From positions 2,480,001 to 2,544,000 of the forward strand of contig NZ_CP022296.1 of NCBI RefSeq assembly GCF_017310035.1: a DNA stretch of 64,000 nt. The letters run 5' to 3'. Below are positions 27,009-34,286 of this stretch, piece by piece. Every line of letters starts with the position of its first letter. The first letter of the stretch is position 1. The notes beneath the pieces were generated by a model. It did no database searches. It saw nothing but the letters and a program-made list of their open reading frames with translations, and was not told where the DNA came from. A program made the translations under genes and the position numbers. The stretch comes from Nocardioides sp. S5. GTDB taxonomy: Bacteria > Actinomycetota > Actinomycetes > Propionibacteriales > Nocardioidaceae.

Positions 27009-27866
27009 GTGCAGCTCATGAGACTCGGCCCGCCCGGCCAGGAGAAGCCAGCCGTCCGGGTGGACGACGACAGCTACGTCGACGTCTCGGACGTCGTCGA
27101 TGACTACAACGCAGAGTTCTTCGCCCAGGGTCACACCAAGCTCCAAGATCTCGTGACGCGGCGTATCGACAGCGGTCAGGTGCGTCAGTTCGAGGACGTG
27201 CGAGTCGGGGCGCCGATCGCGCGCCCCCACCAGATCCTGTGCATCGGCCTGAACTACAGCGACCACGCCGCCGAGACCGGGATGGACGTGCCTGGAGAGC
27301 CGATCCTGTTCACCAAGTCGCCCAACACGATCGTTGGACCCAATGACGACGTCCGGCTCCCGCGTGGTGGGGAGAAGACCGACTGGGAGGTGGAGCTTGG
27401 CGTCGTCGTCGCTAGGCGGGCGAGCTACCTCGACAGCCCTGAACACGCCCGTGAACATATCGCCGGCTTCGTCCTCGTGAACGACATCAGTGAGCGCGCC
27501 TTTCAACTGGAGCGCTCGGGCCAGTGGTCCAAGGGAAAGTCGGCGGAAACGTTTAATCCGGCGGGCCCTTGGGTGGCGACCCCGGAGGAAATCGACAATG
27601 TCATGTCGCTGAACATGTGGCTCGACGTCAACGGTGAGCGGCGCCAGACCGGCTCGACCGCGACCATGGTCTTCGACCCCTACTTCATCGTGTACCACCT
27701 CAGTCAGTTCATGGTTCTCGAGCCGGGAGACCTCATCAACACCGGCACACCGCCCGGAGTGGGGATGGGCTTCAAGCCTCCGGTGTTCCTCAAGCCCGGC
27801 GACGTGATGGAGCTCGGCGTCGACAACCTCGGCGTACAGCGGCAGCACGTGCTCGGCCCTCGCTGA
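27009..27866 (+). CDS. FAH-family hydrolase, ureidoglycolate lyase/FucH-like
   Basis: 285 residues of the FAH family: CIGLNYSDHAAETGM, EPILFTKSPNTIVGPNDDV, DWEVELGVVV (metal Glu), VLVNDISERAFQ, and GDLINTGTPPGVGMG near the end. This subgroup covers 2,4-diketo-3-deoxy-L-fuconate hydrolase, ureidoglycolate lyase and similar enzymes. It stands 99 bp after the ALDH and uses somewhat less extreme codon bias than the preceding genes, so it may have joined the cluster separately. GTG at 27009 follows AGGA; an ATG at 27018 is possible. Confidence 0.82.
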   Translation: MQLMRLGPPGQEKPAVRVDDDSYVDVSDVVDDYNAEFFAQGHTKLQDLVTRRIDSGQVRQFEDVRVGAPIARPHQILCIGLNYSDHAAETGMDVPGEPILFTKSPNTIVGPNDDVRLPRGGEKTDWEVELGVVVARRASYLDSPEHAREHIAGFVLVNDISERAFQLERSGQWSKGKSAETFNPAGPWVATPEEIDNVMSLNMWLDVNGERRQTGSTATMVFDPYFIVYHLSQFMVLEPGDLINTGTPPGVGMGFKPPVFLKPGDVMELGVDNLGVQRQHVLGPR

Positions 27867-28423
27867 GTAGGTGCCTGTCTACGCCCCCGACGCCGAGCAG
27901 CTAGGCACCCGTCAGAGCGAGCCCGAGTTGGGGTCGGCATAGACGTGTTCTTCCTGTTCATTGCATTCATGTGGCGGATACCCGGAGGCGGGCCGGCGAT
28001 CAGGTCGCGTGCCCGATAGGGGCCCCGCACCACCTCGGGTCCCCCACCCCAGGCACTCACGCCACCTCGAGGCCGGCACCAGGCCTTACCGACCTCTCCG
28101 GCGTTGACCGGCCGGGTGAGGGGCGTGAACTGGCAATTCATGAAGAGCCGGTCTTGGCGGCTCCGATTTGAACCGAAACCCTCTGGCTAAGAGCGCAAAA
28201 CACAGCAAGCTCGATCGCAACCCGACAACCGCCGTCTCGGAGTAGCAGAGGCTCCCCGCGAGGTCTTGCAGGTCGGGCTCCAGGACACCGTTTGCCCGGC
28301 GATGCACCTGCGATCGCTCCAGAAGCTCGATTAGGGGTCCATTCTCCACAGGCCGCGCGGTGAGGGCTGCACACCTTCAGTTACGAGGGCAAACCTGTCC
28401 TCGTAACGACGAAGGAGCACACG
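27867..28423. other. Non-coding stretch before the excisionase gene
   Basis: No convincing gene in 557 bp. Just after the FAH gene, GTGCCT and AGGCAC form a weak, widely spaced stem (about 27871-27905), a possible terminator. At 28165-28190 a tRNA T-arm-like string (GATTTGAACC plus CTCTGG, reverse orientation) resembles the att core but is degenerate. The last 60 bp should hold the promoter for the alpA-int pair. Confidence 0.5.
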
Positions 28424-28642
28424 ATGAGTACCACCGTCGACACCAGCCACGGGAGCATGATCCTCACCATCGACGACGCGGCGGCCTACCTGGCGATCCC
28501 GAAGGCGACGCTGTACACATGGCGGACTCGCCGGGCCGGGTTTGGACCACGCGCCGTGAAGATGGGCGGTTGCCTGCGCTACCGCCGCGCGGACCTCGAC
28601 GCCTGGATCGTCGAGCACCTCGAGCCCGCAGCAGGCGAGTAG
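28424..28642 (+). CDS. AlpA/MerR-like excisionase
   Basis: 72-residue helix-turn-helix protein. DDAAAYLAIPKATLYTWRTRRAG is a MerR-like winged HTH of the DNA-binding excisionase (HTH_17) type, followed by RYRRADLDAWI, the usual ending. GAAGGAG lies before the ATG. It ends 4 bp before the integrase, so the two are co-transcribed; the likely role is recombination directionality or control of int. Confidence 0.88.
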   Translation: MSTTVDTSHGSMILTIDDAAAYLAIPKATLYTWRTRRAGFGPRAVKMGGCLRYRRADLDAWIVEHLEPAAGE

Positions 28643-28646
28643 GGCC

Positions 28647-29828
28647 ATGGCCAGGCCGCCACTCCCCCTCGGCACCTGGGGAACCATCACCACGGAAAGG
28701 ATCCGCGACGGAAGCTACCGCGCACTGACCCGGTTCCGTGACACCGACGGCAACACTCGTCGTGTCACTGCGACGGGTCCGAGCAAGGCGGCTGCGGAGC
28801 GAGCGCTTCGAGACGTCCTGAGCACGCGCACCGCGCCAGCAGGAGAACTCCTCACAGCAGAGACCCGGCTGATCGACCTCGCCAATCAGTGGATCACTGG
28901 TCTTGAGGCCGAAGGACGGATCGAGCAGACCACCATCAACGAGTACCGCCGGGTGCTGGACAACCTGGTGCTGCCCAGTGTCGGCGGGCTGAAGCTCCGC
29001 GAGGCCACCACGGGGCGCCTGGACCGGCTCCTGCTGCGGTTGCGCGATCAGAGCGTGAACCGGCAACGCAAGGCCAAGGTCGTCCTCGGGGCCATGCTGG
29101 ACCTCGCTGTCAGACACGACGCGATCCCGACGAACCCGGCCCGCGGGACGACCCGGGTCCACCGTCCCAGGCAGGAGACCAAGGCTCTCCGGGTCGAGGA
29201 CCTGATCGAGATCCGCGCAGCCGTACGCCGGTGGGTCAACGCGGACCGCCCTGGACCCAGGGCCACGGGTGACATGGCCGACATCATCGACCTGATGCTC
29301 GCCACCGGGTGCCGCATCGGCGAGGTCCTTGCCCTGCGCTGGAGCGACCTGGATCTCGATGGGGACCTGCCCGTCCTCACGGTGTCGGGCACGATCAAGA
29401 CCGAGACCGGAAAGGGCACCTATCGGAAGTCCACACCGAAAACGGACACCAGCCGGCGAACCGTGGTGCTACCCCGGTTCGCGGCCGAGCTGCTACGCGT
29501 GCGCCGGGAGTTCGCGACACCCAACGAGAACGCCGCCGTCTTTGCCACCCGCAACGGCACGTGGCACCAGGTCGTCAACATCGAGCGGCGGTGGCGGCAG
29601 ATCCGCAAGGACACCGGCTTTGAGTGGGTGACCCCGCACACGTTCCGCAAGACGGTGGCGACGCTGATCTCGGAGGCCACAACGTCAGAGCTCGCCTCGC
29701 GCCAGCTCGGCCACTCCTCGAGCCAGGTCACTCGGGACCACTACATCGCCAAACCGCCGGTCTCAGCCGACCTCTCCGAGCTCCTCGAGCGGCTCGCTGA
29801 GCGCGACGACGCGAGCTCAGATTCGTAG
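28647..29828 (+). CDS. int: Tyrosine-type site-specific integrase
   Basis: 393 residues. An N-terminal AP2-like/arm-binding part (residues 10-55) and a SAM-like core-binding domain (about 70-155) precede the catalytic domain. All catalytic positions are visible: Arg in TGCRIGEVLALRW, H-x-x-R in PHTFRKTVATL, His in RQLGHSS and Tyr in TRDHYIA. The gene appears intact. It reads toward the right attachment core about 100 bp away, the usual arrangement for elements integrated in a tRNA 3' end. Confidence 0.95.
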   Translation: MARPPLPLGTWGTITTERIRDGSYRALTRFRDTDGNTRRVTATGPSKAAAERALRDVLSTRTAPAGELLTAETRLIDLANQWITGLEAEGRIEQTTINEYRRVLDNLVLPSVGGLKLREATTGRLDRLLLRLRDQSVNRQRKAKVVLGAMLDLAVRHDAIPTNPARGTTRVHRPRQETKALRVEDLIEIRAAVRRWVNADRPGPRATGDMADIIDLMLATGCRIGEVLALRWSDLDLDGDLPVLTVSGTIKTETGKGTYRKSTPKTDTSRRTVVLPRFAAELLRVRREFATPNENAAVFATRNGTWHQVVNIERRWRQIRKDTGFEWVTPHTFRKTVATLISEATTSELASRQLGHSSSQVTRDHYIAKPPVSADLSELLERLAERDDASSDS

Positions 29829-29839
29829 GCCTCGAAAGC

Positions 29840-29855
29840 GTTTACGACTAGTAAA
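29840..29855. repeat. 16-bp terminal repeat, right copy
   Basis: Exact match to 4766-4781 (GTTTACGACTAGTAAA), here extended to a GTTTAC/GTAAAC palindrome. It lies 12 bp after the integrase stop and 76 bp before the right core. Proposed integrase arm-binding site. Confidence 0.6.
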
Positions 29856-29888
29856 CGACCATTCTGAGGATCCACGTCAAAAACCGAA

Positions 29889-29926
29889 ACCGCCTCTGAC
29901 CCGCGTTTCCGCAGGTCAGAGGCGGT
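29889..29926 (+). terminator. Integrase terminator beside right att core
   Basis: Seventeen-base stem with one mismatch (ACCGCCTCTGACC...GGTCAGAGGCGGT), loop TTTC, then TTTATTGG. It occupies the same position relative to the core as the hairpin at 4557-4594 and may derive from a tRNA-Pro terminator carried by the element. Confidence 0.75.
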
Positions 29927-30035
29927 TTATTGGTCGGGCTGACAGTGTGCTGGCTCAGGACATCCCGGACACCTGTCTCACGACATCCCGGACAGATGTC
30001 TCAAGACATACGCGACACCGCGCTGATGCTCAGCC

Positions 30036-31223
30036 ATGTCGAAGGCACGCCTGGTCATCACCGCTGTCGTGGTCGAGAAAAGAACAGTCGACGAGGTCAC
30101 CGCCGCGTACGGGGTGTCCCGTTCCTGGCTCTACGAACTGCTGGCCCGTTACCGAGACGAGGGCGAGGCCGCCTTCGAACCCCGCTCCAAGGCCCCGAAG
30201 ACCTCACCGCGAGCCACCCCGCCCGCGACTGTCGACCTGGTCCTCACCCTGCGCAAACAACTCCTCGAGGCCGGCCACGACGCCGGCGCCGACACCATCG
30301 CCTGGCACCTGGCCCAGCACCACGACGTACAGCTCTCACGTGCCACGATCCACCGCATCCTGACCCGCCACGACGCCGTCACCCCCGAACCGAGGAAACG
30401 ACCCCGGTCGTCCTACATCCGGTTCCAGGCCGCGATGCCCAACGAGTGCTGGCAGTCCGACTTCACCCACTACCCCCTCACCGACACCGCGACGTTCCCC
30501 AAAGGTGTCGAGATCATCACCTGGCTCGACGACTGCACCCGCTACGCACTCCACGTGTCCGCCCACCGGGCGATCACCACCACGATCGTGACGGCCACCT
30601 TCCGCAAAGCCGCAGGTCAGCACGGCATCCCCGCATCCACGCTGACCGACAACGGCATGGTCTACACCGTCCGCCTGGCCAGCATCGGACACCGCGGCGG
30701 CCGCAACGGATTCGAGCACCAGCTCCGCGACTGGCACGTCATCCAGAAGAACTCCCGGCCCAACCACCCCACCACCTGCGGGAAAGTGGAGAGGTTCCAG
30801 CAGACGATGAAGAACTGGCTACGCGCCCAACCCGCACAGCCCGCCACCATCGACGAGCTACAGGCCCTGCTGGACCGGTTCCGCCGCGAGTACAACACCA
30901 CCCGGCCCCACCGCTCGCTACCACACAAGGCCACCCCCGCAGCGCTCTACGACACCATCCCCAAAGCCGTCCCCGGCCCCAGCCGCGACACCGACACCCA
31001 CGACCGCATCCGACACGACATCGTCGACAAGTCCGGCACCGTCACCCTGCGCATCGCCGGCCAACTGCGCCACATCGGCGTCGGACGAACCCACACCCGA
31101 ACCCACGTCATCCTGCTCATCCAGGACCTACAGGTGCGCGTCATCAACGCCATCACCGGCGAACTCCTCCGCGAGCTCACCATCGACCCCGACCACGACT
31201 ACCAACGCAGAACCCCGAAATGA
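30036..31223 (+). CDS. IS481-family transposase
   Basis: 395 residues. N-terminal HTH (VDEVTAAYGVSRSWLYELLARY) and an HTH_32-like second helix set (ATIHRILTRHD) precede an rve integrase core. The DDE triad is visible: Asp in CWQSDFTHY, Asp in LTDNGMVYT and Glu in GKVERFQ. RREYNTTRPHRSLPHKATPAALY is the usual C-terminal motif. The gene is intact and its start agrees with ATG at 30036 close to the left end. Confidence 0.93.
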   Translation: MSKARLVITAVVVEKRTVDEVTAAYGVSRSWLYELLARYRDEGEAAFEPRSKAPKTSPRATPPATVDLVLTLRKQLLEAGHDAGADTIAWHLAQHHDVQLSRATIHRILTRHDAVTPEPRKRPRSSYIRFQAAMPNECWQSDFTHYPLTDTATFPKGVEIITWLDDCTRYALHVSAHRAITTTIVTATFRKAAGQHGIPASTLTDNGMVYTVRLASIGHRGGRNGFEHQLRDWHVIQKNSRPNHPTTCGKVERFQQTMKNWLRAQPAQPATIDELQALLDRFRREYNTTRPHRSLPHKATPAALYDTIPKAVPGPSRDTDTHDRIRHDIVDKSGTVTLRIAGQLRHIGVGRTHTRTHVILLIQDLQVRVINAITGELLRELTIDPDHDYQRRTPK

Positions 31224-31226
31224 AGA

Positions 31227-31260
31227 ACACCCGAACCCACGTTTCCGTGGGTTCGGGTGT
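31227..31260 (+). terminator. Transposase terminator hairpin
   Basis: Perfect 15-base stem ACACCCGAACCCACG / CGTGGGTTCGGGTGT with loop TTTC, three bases after the transposase stop and just inside the right inverted repeat. It has no U-run but is strong enough to stop read-through out of the IS. Confidence 0.7.
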
Positions 31261-31285
31261 CCGTGATGTCTTGCGACATCACATT

Positions 31286-31321
31286 GGTCGGGCTGACAGG
31301 ATTTGAACCTGCGACCCCCTG
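31286..31321 (-). repeat. Right attachment core (tRNA-Pro 3' end fragment)
   Basis: 36 bp identical to 4603-4638. With the upstream base T it keeps the encoded CCA end (TGG on +). Its first 14 bases are also present at 29932-29945 on the far side of the IS, so the core was split by the insertion and rebuilt by the target duplication. The sequence to the right is not a tRNA anticodon arm, so no intact tRNA is formed here. Confidence 0.8.
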
Positions 31322-31707
31322 GAGGGATCAGGCCCTCTTTTTCAAGGCCTCTGACTCCGGAGTTCTTGCGGGTTCCCTCGTGATTTCAAGGGCTTGTGCG
31401 ACTTGCTGGTCCAGATTACATGGGATCATCTCGGGACGTTTGGCGATGGTTTCTGGAGAGTAAGTGGAGACTTGTCGAGTCCCGCGCGGCACTCGTCGGG
31501 GCGCCGGACGCGAGGATCTGCGCTTCCACGATCGGCGGCACGGGCGCTCTCACCAAGGTCGTTCGCCACGGGAGCCACGCTCGCCGAGCCGATGGCGCCG
31601 GTCATTCCACCTGCCAAGCGGCGATGCGCTAGCAGCAGGCCGCATCGGACCGGCTCGCTGAGCTGGGTTGTCTTGACGAACGGCAACTCATGCGACACCA
31701 TCGCCAC
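31322..31707. other. Non-coding stretch at the element junction
   Basis: No convincing gene in 386 bp. It begins with a short hairpin GAGGG-ATCAGG-CCCTC followed by TTTTT (31323-31343), a possible rho-independent terminator on +. The end of the stretch should hold the promoter for the metal-sensor operon; TCATG and CATGA half-sites (about 31688-31711) could be an operator. Short frames here include translated tRNA sequence and were discarded. Confidence 0.45.
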
Positions 31708-32115
31708 ATGACGATGACAAAGGCACCCAGCGGTCAATCGCTGCGCAACGAGGCAGCAGTCAACGGGCTCGCTGCGGCAGCGTGTCTCTTCCACGGGTTC
31801 AGCGACCCGTCCCGGATCGCGATCCTGCGCCATCTCGCGTCGGGCGAGCACCGGGTGGTGGACCTGACCGCGCACCTCGGGTTGGCCCAGTCGACGGTCT
31901 CCAAGCATCTCGCGTGCTTGCGCGACTGCGGCTTGGTCACGTCCCGGCCCGAGGGCCGCGCCACCGTGTACACGCTCAACCACGCGGAGGTCCTGACGGA
32001 CCTGTGGGTCGCTGCCGAACGGCTTCTCGCCGCCACAGGTGAGGCGGTGACGCTCTGCCCGAACTACGGCACCGCCAGCCTTCTCTCCCCCGACGACACC
32101 AAGGACGTCCGATGA
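31708..32115 (+). CDS. ArsR/SmtB metal sensor, CmtR-like
   Basis: About 135 residues, winged HTH of the ArsR family. HLACLRDCGLV reproduces the C-x3-C pair of the Cd/Pb sensor CmtR of mycobacteria within the recognition helix, and a further Cys lies in VTLCPNYG where CmtR has its third ligand (family knowledge). It should repress the two CDF genes behind it and release on Cd or Pb. The ATG at 31708 is used; an upstream in-frame ATG at 31690 is an alternative. Its stop overlaps the next start (ATGA). Confidence 0.85.
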   Translation: MTMTKAPSGQSLRNEAAVNGLAAAACLFHGFSDPSRIAILRHLASGEHRVVDLTAHLGLAQSTVSKHLACLRDCGLVTSRPEGRATVYTLNHAEVLTDLWVAAERLLAATGEAVTLCPNYGTASLLSPDDTKDVR

Positions 32116-32885
32116 GCTCGCCCGACACCGCCCGCTCCCGCGCAGCAGACCTCTCTCCCGATGACCGCAGCCGTCTGGGCCGTCGGGCGCAGCTGCTGGC
32201 CGGGGCGTCGGTGGCCTACAACGGGATCGAGGCCGTTGTCGCCATCGCGGCGGGGCTCGTTGCGGGATCGGTCGCGCTCGTTGGGTTCGGTCTGGACTCG
32301 ATCGTCGAGGTCTCCAGCGGGCTCATCATCTTGTGGCAGTTCCGCCACCGCCTGCCCGAGTCCCGCGAACAACAGGCGCTGCGTCTGATGGCGCTGTCGT
32401 TCTTCGCGCTCGCCGCCTACGTCACCTTCGAGTCAGTCCGTGCGCTGCTCAGCGACCACGATCCCGACACCTCGACAGTCGGCATCGCGTTGGCTGCGGC
32501 GTCGCTGGTCATCATGCCGTTCCTGTCTTGGGCCCAGCGGCGCACCGGCAGGGCACTCGGCTCCAACTCGGTGGTCGCGGACTCCACGCAGACGCTGCTG
32601 TGCACCTACCTGTCGGCCGTGCTGCTCGTCGGGCTGGTCCTCAACGCCACGCTCGGTTGGTCCTGGGCCGACCCCGTCGCCGGCCTCATCATCGCCGCGG
32701 TCGCGGCGAAGGAGGGCCGCGAGGCGTGGCGTGGGGAGAACTGTGGCTGCGGGCCCGTCGGCCTCGGCGCAGACGACGCCGCCGACGGTTGCTGCAGCGG
32801 TGGGACCTGCACCGACGGCTGCTGCACGCCCACTGACCAGACGACGTCTGCTGTCGAGGTGTTCCAGATCGACCGGCGGCGCTGA
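32112..32885 (+). CDS. Cation diffusion facilitator-like transporter with Cys-rich tail
   Basis: 257 residues with about six membrane helices. GFGLDSIVEVSS and ADSTQTLLC hold the Asp residues in helices 2 and 5 expected of CDF pumps. The usual cytoplasmic C-terminal domain is replaced by a short tail with seven cysteines in about 28 residues (NCGCG, GCCSGGTC, DGCC), a likely metal-binding segment for soft metals. It is translationally coupled to the CmtR-like sensor and to a second CDF. Confidence 0.8.
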   Translation: MSSPDTARSRAADLSPDDRSRLGRRAQLLAGASVAYNGIEAVVAIAAGLVAGSVALVGFGLDSIVEVSSGLIILWQFRHRLPESREQQALRLMALSFFALAAYVTFESVRALLSDHDPDTSTVGIALAAASLVIMPFLSWAQRRTGRALGSNSVVADSTQTLLCTYLSAVLLVGLVLNATLGWSWADPVAGLIIAAVAAKEGREAWRGENCGCGPVGLGADDAADGCCSGGTCTDGCCTPTDQTTSAVEVFQIDRRR

Positions 32886-33571
32886 TGTCGCGACCCACGA
32901 ACCACCTTCCCGGGCCTGCTGCGCTGACCGACGCAGAGACCGAGCGGCTCACGCGTCGCGGGCTCCGGCTGGCGCAGTTCACGGTCGCCTACAACGTCGT
33001 CGAAGGTGCGGTGGCCATCACCGTCGGCCTGATGGCGGGCCTCGTCTCCCTGGTCGGCTTCGGGTTGGACTCCGGCATCGAGTCCGCTGCCTCGGTCCTG
33101 GTGGGATTGCGGCTCGCGGCACGTCTACGCCACGGTGAAGCTGACGAGGCCAAGGAGCGACGGACCCTGAAGGCCGTCGCGGTCACGTTCTTCGTGCTGG
33201 CCGCGTACGTCGTGTTCGAGGGCATCCGGTCGCTGCTCGAGGGTGAGCCGCCGGAGAACTCGATGGTCGGCATCGTGCTGCTCGCCGCGTCGGTGGTGGT
33301 GATGCCGCTGCTCGCGCGGGCCAAGCGCCGCGTCGGAGAACAGCTCGGCGGAGACCCGCTCATCCTGGCCGACGCCGCAGAGACCCGCATCTGCGTCCTG
33401 CTCAGCATTTCCACGCTCATCGGGCTGGGCCTGTACGCCCTCACCGGCGCCGCATGGCTGGACCCGGTGGCCGGGTTCGTCATCGCCGCGTTTGCCATCC
33501 ACGAGGGTCGCGAGGCGTGGGAAGGCGAACTCGTCGAGGACGACGACGAGCAGGACGAGAATGATGACTGA
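32885..33571 (+). CDS. Second cation diffusion facilitator-like transporter
   Basis: 228 residues, homologous to the preceding gene (VAYNVVEGAVAITVGLMAGLVSLVGFGLDSGIES; ADAAETRICVLLS). It lacks the Cys-rich tail and ends in an acidic run (EDDDEQDEND). The start shares one base with the previous stop (TGATG). Two unequal coupled copies suggest a heterodimer. Confidence 0.8.
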   Translation: MSRPTNHLPGPAALTDAETERLTRRGLRLAQFTVAYNVVEGAVAITVGLMAGLVSLVGFGLDSGIESAASVLVGLRLAARLRHGEADEAKERRTLKAVAVTFFVLAAYVVFEGIRSLLEGEPPENSMVGIVLLAASVVVMPLLARAKRRVGEQLGGDPLILADAAETRICVLLSISTLIGLGLYALTGAAWLDPVAGFVIAAFAIHEGREAWEGELVEDDDEQDENDD

Positions 33572-34208
33572 GCTGGACAACGACGCGGTCGCCGTGGCCG
33601 CACTGGCCGTCTACGCGCTCTACCTGGGCGTCGGGTTCGGGCTGCGCACCTGGGTGCAGTGGCGCCGCACCGGCGACACCGGCTGGCGAGGCATCTCCGG
33701 CCGCTTCGGCTCCCCCGAGTGGTGGGCTGGAGTCCTGTTCACCGTCGCGCTCGTAGCCGGCGTACTCGGGCCCATCACCGCACTCCTCGGACTCGAGCCG
33801 GTCGCGGTCCTTGACGGAGCGACCACCCATTTGATGGGCGCCGCCCTGGCGTTCGCCGGCGTGCTTGCCACCTTCGCCACCCAGCTCGCAATGGGCACCA
33901 GCTGGCGTATCGGCGTTGACGACACCGAGATCACCGAGCTCGTCACTACTGGCCCGTTCGCGCTGGCTCGCAACCCCATCTTCACCGCCATGGCCACCAC
34001 CGGGCTCGGCTTGGGGCTCATGGTCCCCAACCTGGTGGCAATGCTCGGGTTCGTCCTGCTCGTCGTGGCACTGCAGCTGCAGGTGCGAGTCGTCGAGGAG
34101 CCCTACCTCCTGCGCACCCACGCCACAAGCTACGAGTCGTACGCGGCCTCCGTGGGCCGGTTCCTACCCGGACTTGGACGTCTGACGAAGCCTCGGGCCT
34201 GCGACTGA
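33561..34208 (+). CDS. Isoprenylcysteine methyltransferase-like membrane protein
   Basis: 215 residues, five or so membrane helices, with the ICMT/PEMT-type C-terminal motif TGPFALARNPIFTAMATTGLGLGL and VVEEPYLLRTHATSYESYAASVGRFLP. Such bacterial proteins are probable methyltransferases of unknown target and are frequent beside metal-resistance genes. The start overlaps the CDF gene by 11 nt; ATG at 33561 or 33564. It is the last gene of the sensor operon. Confidence 0.75.
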   Translation: MMTELDNDAVAVAALAVYALYLGVGFGLRTWVQWRRTGDTGWRGISGRFGSPEWWAGVLFTVALVAGVLGPITALLGLEPVAVLDGATTHLMGAALAFAGVLATFATQLAMGTSWRIGVDDTEITELVTTGPFALARNPIFTAMATTGLGLGLMVPNLVAMLGFVLLVVALQLQVRVVEEPYLLRTHATSYESYAASVGRFLPGLGRLTKPRACD

Positions 34209-34286
34209 ACAGTGTTCCCATGCTCGTGATCGAGCATGCGTCGTGACCGGTAGAGCCGCGGACCGGTGGCCTTTCGAGCGTGCCTC

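Larger units (their letters stand above)
29946..31283 (+). mobile_element. IS481-family insertion sequence
   Basis: 1,338 bp. Imperfect 26-bp terminal inverted repeats (21 of 26 match) start TGTG and share GACATC and CGGACA: left 29946-29971, right 31258-31283. It is flanked by a 16-bp direct repeat TTGGTCGGGCTGACAG (29930-29945 and 31284-31299), read as the target duplication. One transposase gene fills it. It sits inside the right attachment core. Confidence 0.9.
4603..31321. mobile_element. Integrative element in tRNA-Pro, catabolic cargo
   Basis: The segment is flanked by two direct 36-bp copies of a tRNA-Pro 3' end (4603-4638 and 31286-31321). It carries an AlpA-like excisionase and a tyrosine integrase against the right copy, and a 16-bp repeat inside each end (4766-4781, 29840-29855). 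Cargo is a two-armed catabolic cluster plus a DUF202 protein. No relaxase or conjugation gene is visible inside, so it looks like a non-self-transmissible genomic island, possibly mobilised by the neighbouring element. The IS481-family insertion near the right end is secondary. The boundaries are seen directly; excision competence is inferred. Confidence 0.75.

Noticed and set aside
25038..27848. 936-residue open frame on the minus strand
   Set aside because: Antisense shadow of the FAH and aldehyde dehydrogenase genes caused by high GC; composition is His/Arg/Gly-rich with no domain.
27971..28171. 66-residue plus-strand frame before the excisionase
   Set aside because: No ribosome site and random-looking composition.
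28150..28200. tRNA T-arm-like string (GATTTGAACC...CTCTGG) that might be a third attachment core
   Set aside because: Only the T-loop and a few bases match, the stem has a mismatch and no acceptor strand or CCA follows. It may be a decayed scar, but the evidence is too weak to call.
4603..31321. Possibility that either core is a complete tRNA-Pro gene
   Set aside because: Sequence upstream of the T-arm on the minus strand does not form an anticodon or D arm at either site.
31257..31463. 68-residue plus-strand frame containing VGLTGFEPATP
   Set aside because: Again a translated tRNA fragment at the right core; not a protein.
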